From assembly GCA_002348365.1 (NCBI GenBank), contig DEBC01000003.1, forward strand, positions 1 through 28,501: DNA of 28,501 bases. The letters are read 5' to 3'. Under the pieces are notes generated by a model, which saw nothing but the letters and a program-made list of their open reading frames with translations, searched no databases and was not told the DNA's origin. The stretch's first letter is position 1. Each line of letters begins with the position of its first letter. This document shows positions 1-7,171 of the stretch, piece after piece. The position numbers were made by a program, and so were the translations under genes. This DNA is from Alphaproteobacteria bacterium UBA2966 (lineage in GTDB: Bacteria; Pseudomonadota; Alphaproteobacteria; UBA2966).

Positions 1-43
1 TCACTGATGCCTCAGTGATCAAATCCTGATCTCACCCTGTCGG

Positions 44-208
44 TTACTGAAGCGTGGGCTTGATACCCCGATTGGGTTCCAGCGCAAGAATGTGGATCAT
101 CACGCCTTCCCACTGGTACTCACGCGCGAACTCCATCGCCTCATACCAGCCCACCGACTGGACAAGGTGCTCGGCCATTTCTCTTTGGTAGGTAGAGTTG
201 TCTTCCAT
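44..208 (-). CDS. Small hypothetical protein (54 aa)
   Basis: This is a short ORF with a well-placed ribosome binding site: GGGAGC lies about 7 nt before the ATG at 208, and the stop is TAA at 44-46. The product is acidic and soluble-looking. It starts MEDNSTYQREMAEHL and has a central aromatic stretch (VGWYEAMEFAREYQWEGV), with no signal peptide or membrane segment. I do not recognise a family. The same frame is open for 16 more codons upstream, back to a TAA, so it could also be the tail of a broken larger gene. It lies downstream of the degraded Sel1 genes on the same strand. The RBS is the main reason for calling it. Confidence 0.4.
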   Translation of the reverse strand: MEDNSTYQREMAEHLVQSVGWYEAMEFAREYQWEGVMIHILALEPNRGIKPTLQ

Positions 209-376
209 CACGCCGCTCCCAAAGCGGGCCTGATGGTAGTTTGCGCGGGAATTGGTTTACGAAACGCAAACAGAGCAATTCCCAGGTATTAATGATCGAG
301 CGGCGAAATACTTCGAACTGGAGGTGGAACAACAACTTCCAGGGCGCAACGGACTGGTGGGCAGGGGTGGCGAGAC

Positions 377-996
377 TTACGACTCCTCCTTGACCGGCTG
401 CCATTCTCGAACCAGACGATGAGCCTCTTCCAGTTTTGCCGGCGGAAGCCATTGCATTGCCTTGGTTCGAATTCTGACAGCGTCTTCGTAGTTCGCACCG
501 CCAAATTTGGACATGGCGATCGTCGCCCACATGTGGGCCTCAATGAGATCTCTCTCGGTCCCGGTCCCACTGAAAACCAGGGTAGCCAGATTCAGCGCGG
601 CCGGCGCATACCCCTGTGTTGCCGCCCGGCGAGCAGATAGCACTGTGCCAGGTCGGTTTGCGCCTTTTCGTTACCCTGATCAGCAGACTTGCCGAACCAC
701 TCCGCAGCCTTCTCGTAATTTTTGCTGACTCCCTCACCCTTTTAGTAGAGGCCACCGAGATAGTACTGGGCATCAATGTTTCCGGCCTCGGCCAGGGGCA
801 CCAGCTCTCTATAGGCACGGGCTTGATCGCCTTGTTGCGCAGCTCTTCGCGCCGACCCAATATCAGCCCAGGCCAGTGAACTCGATAAAACACCGACGGC
901 GACGAAGGCCACAAATCGAGCCAGCCTGCGCGTACATAATTTGGCTCGCAGCGTAGGGAAGCCGTCTATGGGTGCTTTGTCGCTGTCGGTCGTCAT
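377..996 (-). pseudogene. Sel1-repeat secreted protein, interrupted by a stop and a frameshift
   Basis: The N-terminus (ATG at 996) has a basic start and a signal-peptide-like hydrophobic stretch ending in AWA, about residues 26-45. A Sel1/TPR-like repeat follows (ARAYRELVPLAEAGNIDAQYYLGGLY). A TAA at 742-744 interrupts the repeat where a residue such as Tyr is expected; the same frame continues with KGEGVSKNYEKAAEWFGKSA. Around 640-650 the homology moves to another frame (ARRAATQGYAPAALNLATLV), which runs to the TAA at 377-379. The total span of 620 nt is not a multiple of three. Sel1 repeats are protein-protein interaction solenoids, often periplasmic in proteobacteria. The gene lies 14 bp after a second Sel1 gene on the same strand, so the two were probably co-transcribed. 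The lesions could be real decay or assembly errors. Confidence 0.75.
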
Positions 997-1010
997 ATCA
1001 GATCATCGAT

Positions 1011-1694
1011 CTAATACACCTTGGGAGTCCAAGCATCGGCGCGGGCACGGGCCTCCTCAATCTCGGATTCGCTCATCTTCAGCTCTATCGCACCCATGAA
1101 TGCGTGCGCGAACAGCTCTCCTCGCCGAGCTGCAATGGCAGCCCACATGTACGACTGGACCAGGTCCTTGGAAACACCCAGCCCCTCCCGATACAACACA
1201 CTCGCGGAAATTTATGCTGACTTCTCGCCCTGATGAGCAGCTATCAGGATCCAGTGCGCGGCTTTCGCGGCGTCTTGAGGAACACCACGGCCATCGCGAT
1301 AGAGGTTTCCCAGCTTCATGCTTGCCTTGGAGTTTCCAGAATCGGCCGCGCGCGTGCACCAATCTATCGCCGATTCGTAATCCTTCGGGACACCGTCTCC
1401 GGTTTCGTTCATGACCCCAAGCTCGTATTGCGACTTGCTGTCGCCCTGAGCTGCGGCCCTGAGATACCAGCGACGAGCTGCCTCAAGGTCTTGGTCCACG
1501 CCGAGGCCTTTGTGAAACAAATGACCGAGGTTGTATTGCGCCGCCGGACGACCTTGTTCCGCCAAAGGCAACCAGTTCTCGTAGGCTTTGGCGTAATTGC
1601 CTTCCTCGTAGGCGATCATCCCCAATGCGTATTCCGCCCGAACTGGCAGGGTCAGCGCGAGCGCAAATGCGATACCTAGGAGTAAGCGCAACAT
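1011..1694 (-). pseudogene. Sel1-repeat secreted protein with one in-frame stop
   Basis: The start ATG at 1694 is chosen because it opens a good signal peptide (MLRLLLGIAFALALTLPVRA, cleavage about residue 20). An upstream in-frame start at 1787 would add an unlikely polar leader. Four Sel1-type repeats follow, with motifs YNLGHLFHKGLGV, YELGVMNETGDGV and MKLGNLYRDGRGV spaced about 36 residues apart. A TAA at 1212-1214 stops the frame in the last repeat, but the identical frame carries on (LYREGLGVSKDLVQSYMWAAIAARRG) to the TAG at 1011. A single substitution, for example CAA to TAA, would explain this. The intact protein would have about 227 residues. It is predicted to be exported and to act as an interaction scaffold. 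Without the stop I would call it a normal gene; a truncated product may still be made. Confidence 0.75.
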
Positions 1695-1822
1695 TTGGCA
1701 CGGAGTGTACCCTAAACAGGTCTGCGAGTGTCTCAGATTCAGGCCGTTGCGGGTGCCCACCCGTTCAATCGAACGTGACCAGCGCAAGTACGTCGGTCGA
1801 TGAAAGAGAACGAAGGGCGCTC

Positions 1823-3071
1823 TCAGCTCTTCCTGTCCGTAAGCTTTGCGTCGTCAAGCATGGCGCCATCCAAATTGGCACCATCAAGAGTAGATGTGGA
1901 GAGATCCGCATGCTGTAGTTTCGCGCGCATGAGATTGGCACCGGTAAGATCGGCCTCGCTCAGGTCTGCACCGGTGAGGTCCGCACCAAAGATCTGCACC
2001 TGCAAGAGAACTCGCCCACGACCGGCCGGTTGAATGCCCTGATCCATCCCTCAACTCGATGGGCGAGAACACCGTATTCCGAAACATCGCCGGCCTTAAA
2101 ATGGCGTTGCGAAAGTTCACGCCGCGGAGATCTGACAATGAGAAGTTGGACCGGAACAATTCCGCATTGGAGAAGTCTGAGAACATCAACTCACACTGCA
2201 TGAAGTTCGCGCCGAACAGATTCGCCTTGGGAAATCCTGCACCACTAAGAGATGAACCCGAAAAATCGACATTCCGAAGATCCAAACCAGAGAGATTGGC
2301 CCGCGTTCCCTCAGCACCACCAGAACTGCTCCACAGTTCGTGCTGGCCAATTACATTGCGGATTTCGGGCGAGAGAGATTCTTTCGAGCTGGACGTTACG
2401 ACATCGTTCAGATTGGCGTTCGAGAAATCGCCTTCCTCGAGGTCGATACCGCGCATGTTCGCGCCGCTGAAATCTGTGTCCTGCACCGTCGCGTTGTCGA
2501 GATTCGCGCCGGTCAGATTGGCTTAGCTGAAATCAGCCTTTGTCAGATTGCTTCCGGAAAGGTCCGAGCCCGTCAATTCTACCTGGTCGAGCGTCGCTTC
2601 AGTGAGATCTGCAAGGCACAGTGACGCACTGGGCAGATAGCTCTCCGACATTTTTGCCTGGCTCAGATGAGCGCGGTCCAACTGACAGTCAGACAGGTCT
2701 GCGCTCCGTTCAGGTTCACCCAGTTTCATCGAGCCGGGCCTGAGCTCCACTTCCTGAAGATTTGCCCCGCGGAGGTCGGCTCCGTGAAGTTGTACGCCGC
2801 GCAGGTCCGCTCTGAAGAAATTTGCCTCCTTGCTCTCGAGTTCTTCCAGATTCGCACAGAAGAGATCCGCGAAGCGAAAGTCGCCTCCCGTCACAATACT
2901 CCTCTTGAGGTTCATGCCTGCCAGCAACGCGGATTGCAGATTTATTCCGGGCAGGCGGAGCCCGGACAGATCCACTTCCTTCAAATCGGCTCGCTGGCCG
3001 CCAGCCTGACCTTTGACGAATCGCTCGTGGCGGCGGAGTATGCTTACAAACTCGTTGGGATCCATTGCCAT
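1823..3071 (-). pseudogene. Pentapeptide-repeat protein, interrupted by a stop and a frameshift
   Basis: Starting at the ATG at 3071 (MAMDPNEFVSIL), the protein has a short helical head, then long runs of the A(D/N)LXX pentapeptide pattern typical of right-handed quadrilateral beta-helix proteins. A TAA at 2523-2525 breaks a continuous repeat (TKADFS stop ANLTGANLD) without any shift in frame. A frameshift lies between about 1995 and 2045: the upstream frame ends in IELRDGSG, while the downstream frame resumes with FGADLTGADLSEADL and ends at the stop at 1823. The span of 1249 nt is not a multiple of three. Some pentapeptide proteins mimic DNA and protect gyrase; many have unknown roles, and nothing here indicates which. 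It is the upstream gene of the broken repeat-protein cluster. Confidence 0.75.
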
Positions 3072-3284
3072 AAGCTTTCGGGCATGCTGCCTGGCTGGCC
3101 ATAGATCACATTTCATCGACCGACAAATATCCGGTGCGATGCACAAAATCCTCGAACCAATGGCCTCAACTTCGGGAACATCGCCCTCACCAATGTGATG
3201 CCCGGCCCACCAACCGGAACAAAGGCAGCACTTACTCTACCAAATATCCATACTACTGAGTTGGATTGAAAACCAACCTGGCAA

Positions 3285-3300
3285 TGTGACCCACGTCACA
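3285..3300. promoter_or_regulatory. CRP/FNR-family operator-like palindrome 1
   Basis: TGTGA-N6-TCACA with both half-sites perfect (spacer CCCACG). This matches the classical CRP consensus. It lies about 155 nt before the start at 3448 and is centred 72 bp from palindrome 2, roughly seven helical turns. Confidence 0.6.
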
Positions 3301-3353
3301 ACCAGATTTGAATTGGCGACGAAAACATACTGAATTTGCTGGGGAATCGATCA

Positions 3354-3375
3354 AATTGTGATGTAAGTCACAATT
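3354..3375. promoter_or_regulatory. CRP/FNR-family operator-like palindrome 2
   Basis: AATTGTGA-N6-TCACAATT is a perfect 8+8 inverted repeat containing the core TGTGA-N6-TCACA. It is centred about 83 nt upstream of the ATG at 3448. Its symmetry extends three bases beyond the core on each side, which is unlikely by chance in GC-rich DNA. Confidence 0.7.
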
Positions 3376-3447
3376 GTAAATGACCAATGTCGACCTGCCG
3401 CTCATGAACAAGTGCGGAATGCAAACGGTACAATCAGGGAGAAAACG

Positions 3448-4593
3448 ATGGGCCCACTCCAAGGAATAAGAATCGTTGAATTCGCCGGATTGGGGCCGGG
3501 ACCTTTCTGCGCCATGCTGCTGTCGGATCTGGGTGCCGAAGTCATCAGAATCGATCGTCAACAGGCTCTCGCCGGCCGCGTTGATCACGATCCCCGCAGC
3601 CAGGTCATGAATCGAGGACGACGGTCCATTGCCGTCGACTTAAAAAACCCCGACGCTTGCGTGGCTGTCCTTCGTCTCATCAATCAATCGGACGCGTTGA
3701 TCGAAGGGTATCGGCCCGGAGTCATGGAACGGTTGGGGCTGGGGCCGGAAACCTGCATGGCTGGCAACCCCAGACTTATCTACGGACGTATGACCGGATG
3801 GGGCCAGGATGGCCCCCTGGCAATGGCACCGGGCCACGATATCAATTACATCGCGCTGACCGGAACGTTGAATGCCATAGGCCGCAGGGACGGCCCTCCG
3901 ACACCGCCGCTGAATCTGGTGGGTGACTTTGGCGGCGGTGCCTACCTGGCCATGGGGCTGCTGGCCGCCATTCTCGAAGCGAGAACATCCGGCAAAGGCC
4001 AGATTGTCGACACGGCAATGGTCGACGCGGCGGCCTCCATGATGGCGTACTTTTTTGGCTTTAGCGCCAGTGGATACTGGTCGGATGAGCGCGGCAGCAA
4101 CTATCTGGACTCTGGCTCTCCGTTTTACGACACGTATGAGACCTCAGACGGCAAGTGGATAGCGATCGGATCGGTCGAGGCAAAATTCTGGGAACAGACC
4201 TGGCAATTGCTAGGCCTCGACCTGGCCGACATGCCCCCACAACATGACCGCGGCAATTGGCAGGATACGAAGGCCAAGGTGGCTGCAGCGGTCAAACAGA
4301 AATCGCGTGACGAGTGGACCCGTATTTTTGACGGTCAGGAAGCCTGTGTTGCCCCTGTCTTATCGATTCCTGAGTCTGCCAGCCACCCCCATATCGCGGC
4401 ACGCCAAACCGTGGTGAACTTCGAGGGCATTGAACAACCGGCCCCGGCTCCGAGGTTCAGCAGAACGAGCGCCGAATTGGATCTGCCGCCCCCCGCGCGC
4501 GGTGAGCACAGCGAGGCGATACTTCGCGACTGGGGATTCGATGCCGCCGAAATCTCAGCTCTGAAAGAGAGTGGGGCGGTGATGCAGGCTTAG
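3448..4593 (+). CDS. Alpha-methylacyl-CoA racemase / class III CoA-transferase family
   Basis: The start is ATG 3448, about 6 nt after GGGAG; an upstream GTG at 3412 has no such site. The 381-residue product fits the family length. It begins with the characteristic GPLQGIRIVEFAGLGPGPF and has NRGRRSIAVDLK and MTGWGQDGP. The racemase catalytic pair appears as His130 (APGHDINYIALTG) and Asp160 (LVGDFGGG), with the 30-residue spacing known for the Mycobacterium MCR enzyme (His126/Asp156). A Glu at about 244 (GSVEAKFW) matches the third active-site residue. The family epimerises 2-methyl-branched acyl-CoA thioesters in branched-chain lipid or sterol side-chain breakdown. Some relatives are CoA-transferases, but those keep an Asp nucleophile in another context, so racemase is preferred. 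It is monocistronic, preceded by two CRP-like sites and followed by a hairpin. Confidence 0.88.
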   Translation: MGPLQGIRIVEFAGLGPGPFCAMLLSDLGAEVIRIDRQQALAGRVDHDPRSQVMNRGRRSIAVDLKNPDACVAVLRLINQSDALIEGYRPGVMERLGLGPETCMAGNPRLIYGRMTGWGQDGPLAMAPGHDINYIALTGTLNAIGRRDGPPTPPLNLVGDFGGGAYLAMGLLAAILEARTSGKGQIVDTAMVDAAASMMAYFFGFSASGYWSDERGSNYLDSGSPFYDTYETSDGKWIAIGSVEAKFWEQTWQLLGLDLADMPPQHDRGNWQDTKAKVAAAVKQKSRDEWTRIFDGQEACVAPVLSIPESASHPHIAARQTVVNFEGIEQPAPAPRFSRTSAELDLPPPARGEHSEAILRDWGFDAAEISALKESGAVMQA

Positions 4594-4612
4594 CGCGAGC
4601 CGTACCAGTTTA

Positions 4613-4637
4613 CCCTCTCCCATTGCTGGGGGGAGGG
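4613..4637. terminator. Hairpin between convergent genes
   Basis: CCCTCTCCC (4613-4621) can pair with GGGGGAGGG (4629-4637) across a short loop, with one G-U pair. It sits between the ends of the convergent racemase and reductase genes. There is no U-tract, so it may act as a bidirectional transcript end or an mRNA stabiliser rather than a classical terminator. Confidence 0.45.
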
Positions 4638-4669
4638 AATTGAGGAAGCTGGGGAAGGAACCGACCAAG

Positions 4670-5581
4670 CTATTCCTTTAGCGGGTCCATGCGCGGCGTC
4701 TCGACGCCCGCTGCCTCACAGGCTTCCACCAACAGATAGGAGAAGTCTCGGTCGCCGTTGCCGGCATCGATGGCCGCATCGAAGGCGCTGAGCGCAGCCG
4801 CACCGGTCGTCATGGCGACGTCGTAGTGCTCGCCCGACTGGAGGGCGAGATCCAGATCCTTGCGGGCGAGCCTGATGGCGAAACCAGGATCGAAGTCGCC
4901 GCCTAGGACCTTGGCCCGGAAATAGAATTTCATCAGGGCGTTCGACGCCATCGTATCGGACATGATGCCGATCGTCTGTTCCGGATCGAGACCTACCTTC
5001 TGAGCCAGTGCCAAAGCTTCGGACGTGAGTGCGGACTGGGCCATGGTGAGGAAGTTGTTGATCAGCTTGGTCTGAACACCGGCGCCCACAGACCCGCAAT
5101 GGTGGATAGTGTCACCCATGGCTTCAAGGATGGGCCGCGCCCGCGCCACATCCGTCTCGGACCCCCCGACCATAAACATCAGCTTTCCTTCCGCAGCATG
5201 CATCGGAGTACGGCCCACCGCGGCGTCGACGAAGCCTATCCCCCGCTCACTCAAGGCCTTCGCTACTTCGATGGAAGTTCCCGGAAATATAGTGCTGGTG
5301 TCGATGAGGAGCATGCCTTCCCGGCCGTTGGCCAGAATTCCGTCTTCTCCGAGGATGACCTTCTCCACGTCGGGGGAGTTGGGCAGCATGGTGAACACCA
5401 CATCGCTGTTCCGAGCGACGTCGCCGAGACCCTGCCCCTGCCTTGCGCCCGCCTCCAAGTGCGGGTCGGCAGCGCCGTCCACGACGTCGTAAACCGTCGT
5501 CTCGAACCCCTTCATTACAAGGTTGAGGCACATGGGTCCGCCCATAGTGCCGAGGCCGACGAATCCCACCTTGTCGGGCAT
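4670..5581 (-). CDS. Beta-hydroxyacid dehydrogenase family, sulfolactaldehyde-reductase-like
   Basis: This 303-residue member of the 3-hydroxyisobutyrate dehydrogenase family starts at ATG 5581 behind a clear AGGAGG. The NAD(P)-binding GLGTMGGPM is at residues 10-17, and the catalytic Lys is about 172 in TKLINNF. The substrate loop reads VGRT (122-125) followed by PMHAAEGKL. From memory, E. coli YihU (3-sulfolactaldehyde reductase) has VGRTS at this point, with its Arg contacting the sulfonate, whereas hydroxyisobutyrate dehydrogenases have VSGG. The retained Arg124 therefore favours a sulfonated C3 aldehyde or acid as substrate. The neighbouring ComA-like gene, 30 bp upstream on the same strand, points the same way. 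A generic tartronate-semialdehyde or hydroxyisobutyrate reductase remains possible. Confidence 0.8.
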   Translation of the reverse strand: MPDKVGFVGLGTMGGPMCLNLVMKGFETTVYDVVDGAADPHLEAGARQGQGLGDVARNSDVVFTMLPNSPDVEKVILGEDGILANGREGMLLIDTSTIFPGTSIEVAKALSERGIGFVDAAVGRTPMHAAEGKLMFMVGGSETDVARARPILEAMGDTIHHCGSVGAGVQTKLINNFLTMAQSALTSEALALAQKVGLDPEQTIGIMSDTMASNALMKFYFRAKVLGGDFDPGFAIRLARKDLDLALQSGEHYDVAMTTGAAALSAFDAAIDAGNGDRDFSYLLVEACEAAGVETPRMDPLKE

Positions 5582-5611
5582 TGCTGCCTCCTGACGTTGA
5601 TAGGCGTGGCG

Positions 5612-6418
5612 CTATTCAGCCGCGCGATTCATCTGTTGCGGCCCGGCGAAACTGAGATGCGAGCGTAGGGCTTCGGTCTCGAACACGTTGCCGGGCAAGA
5701 CATTGGCGATGTTCACGTCTGGCCCAAATTCATCGATCAGGAACTTCTTGAGATAGATGACCTCGGTCGTTGTGGTTCCCTTGATCCAGGCGCCAGGCAG
5801 CTCGAAGAACACCTTCTTGACGTCGAGGCCGGCAGCCAGATCGCTGATCAGTGGCTTGTTGGGCTCGCCGTCTTCGACGAGCTCCGCCGCCTCCACGAGC
5901 ACTACGTCGGCACCCGCGTCAAAGAATTCATTCGCTTGCTCGATAAGGGTTTCCGCCGTCGTCTCGTCGTGCTTCGAGCCCACTTCGCCGTGGACGTGCA
6001 GGCCACAGTCGACGGCTATTCCGGTGATTTCGCGACGGTCCTGGCTGGATAGCGGCACGACGTTATCGGACACCTCGATGGCACCGATCCCAAGACGTTT
6101 GGCCTCCTCACAGTAAGGCTTCACGCCTGCGATTCCCTGTGTCCCGAATACGAACTCAAGGAACTGGCCGCCGAGGAAGGGCTCCACCTGATATTCCTCG
6201 TAGATGCCGATCTTCTGCCGGAGATAATCCTCCTCATAAAGGCGCGCCGTGCCGACAACGAATTTGGCGATGTCGACGTAAGGTCCGATGAGGCTGAGCA
6301 GATCTTCCTGCTCGCGGACCGGCATGCCCCAATCCATCATCATGGTCTGGCCGCTTGTCCGCGGTTTGGTGGTGCTGCGTTCCGGCGGCAGCGGAATCAT
6401 CGAGAATGCCTGGGCCAT
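5612..6418 (-). CDS. Phosphosulfolactate synthase (ComA) family protein
   Basis: The start ATG 6418 follows an AAGGTAAGGAC stretch; an in-frame ATG at 6442 would add eight residues. The product of 268 residues has the TIM-barrel ComA hallmarks: KPRTSGQTMMMDWG near the N-terminus, DIAKFVVGTARLY, AIEVSDNVVPL and HGEVGSKHDE, followed by VVLVEAAELV. ComA adds sulfite to phosphoenolpyruvate to give (2R)-phospho-3-sulfolactate in coenzyme M biosynthesis. Bacterial homologues occur in Bacillus and in the Xanthobacter coenzyme M route. Here it is the first gene of a two-gene operon with a sulfolactaldehyde-reductase-like enzyme. No phosphatase (ComB) or sulfolactate dehydrogenase (ComC) is visible in the window. 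The family is secure; the exact reaction in this organism is inferred. Confidence 0.82.
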   Translation of the reverse strand: MAQAFSMIPLPPERSTTKPRTSGQTMMMDWGMPVREQEDLLSLIGPYVDIAKFVVGTARLYEEDYLRQKIGIYEEYQVEPFLGGQFLEFVFGTQGIAGVKPYCEEAKRLGIGAIEVSDNVVPLSSQDRREITGIAVDCGLHVHGEVGSKHDETTAETLIEQANEFFDAGADVVLVEAAELVEDGEPNKPLISDLAAGLDVKKVFFELPGAWIKGTTTTEVIYLKKFLIDEFGPDVNIANVLPGNVFETEALRSHLSFAGPQQMNRAAE

Positions 6419-6574
6419 GTCCTTACCTTTCAACTGTCTCAAGTCATGCAGTGCACGAGAATCTGAATTCGAGCGACATCATATTGACGTGATCGCCTGC
6501 TGTCATGAACGGCACAGACGTGCTACCCGATAGTCTACGCTAACCATTCCCTTAATTGTGGATGCAGACACCCC

Positions 6575-7072
6575 ATGATTCGAACGCTTCTATTCTTGTC
6601 GGCTTTGATCGCTAGCCACTTCTCGACCGGCTCCATCGTCTCTGCACATGACGTCAAGCACGGAGACATCACAATTTCTCATCCCTGGGCCCGCGCGTCA
6701 CTCTCGGCAAAGGTTAAGAACGGGGTCAGTTATATGACTCTGCGAAATTCCGGTACCGAGAGTGACCGGCTGATCGGTGTATCAACTTTCGTCGCCGACC
6801 GGGCGGAGCTTCACGCCCATGAAATGAAGAATAATGTGATGAAGATGAAGCACATCGAGGCCATCGAGATTCCCGCGGGCGGCGAAGTCGAGCTAAAGCC
6901 TGGTGGACTGCACGTCATGCTTTTCGGGTTGAGAACACCGCTGCAGAAGGGCCGCACCTTCCCGATGACACTGGAGTTCGAGTCAGCGGGCGAGGTTGAC
7001 CTGGAAGTCGTGATTGAAGCGGGTGCATCCCGGGGCGAAGGCGCCAAGCATAAGATGCACAAAAAGGAATAG
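6575..7072 (+). CDS. PCu(A)C periplasmic copper chaperone
   Basis: This 165-residue protein has an N-terminal signal peptide (about residues 1-24, ending VSA before HDVKHG). The copper-binding pattern of the family is complete: His80-x10-Met91-x21-His113-x-Met115, within AELHAHEM, MKMKH and PGGLHVMLFGL. His82, Met84 and Met89 may add ligands. PCu(A)C proteins carry Cu(I) in the periplasm and help build the CuA site of cytochrome c oxidase, usually together with Sco. No Sco or oxidase gene is nearby, so it seems free-standing. A His/Lys/Met-rich tail (AKHKMHKKE) could bind additional metal. It is divergent from the ComA-like gene. The RBS before ATG 6575 is weak, but the signal peptide supports this start. 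Confidence 0.9.
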   Translation: MIRTLLFLSALIASHFSTGSIVSAHDVKHGDITISHPWARASLSAKVKNGVSYMTLRNSGTESDRLIGVSTFVADRAELHAHEMKNNVMKMKHIEAIEIPAGGEVELKPGGLHVMLFGLRTPLQKGRTFPMTLEFESAGEVDLEVVIEAGASRGEGAKHKMHKKE

Positions 7073-7085
7073 GCTACGTCGAATT

Positions 7086-7113
7086 CAGTAGGTCACCATT
7101 GACACTACTGTTT
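7086..7113 (+). terminator. Probable terminator after the copper chaperone
   Basis: CAGTAG-GTCA (7086-7095), loop CCAT, then TGAC-A-CTACTG (7100-7110) form a 10-bp stem with one bulged A, followed by TTT. It lies 14 nt past the stop codon of the chaperone gene and would separate it from the acyl-CoA ligase gene. Confidence 0.5.
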
Positions 7114-7171
7114 CCGAGAGCTTGTTTGTCGGTAAATCGCTCCGCCAGTTCTCAGCCCAAGACTGAACCCA

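Larger units (their letters stand above)
3072..3447. other. Divergent intergenic region with paired palindromes
   Basis: This stretch separates the pentapeptide gene (minus) from the CoA-transferase family gene (plus). I see no convincing ORF. The half nearer the plus-strand gene is AT-richer and holds two CRP-like palindromes, listed separately. It is the probable promoter region for one or both divergent genes; I could not assign -35/-10 boxes with confidence. Confidence 0.6.

Noticed and set aside
742..2525. Recoding or stop-codon reassignment of TAA
   Set aside because: TAA ends the ABC binding-protein gene and other good genes here, and the interrupted positions are not catalytic or conserved in type. 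Mutation or sequence error is simpler.
5099..5668. Plus-strand ORF of 189 residues
   Set aside because: It is antisense to the reductase and ComA-like genes, which have strong family motifs.
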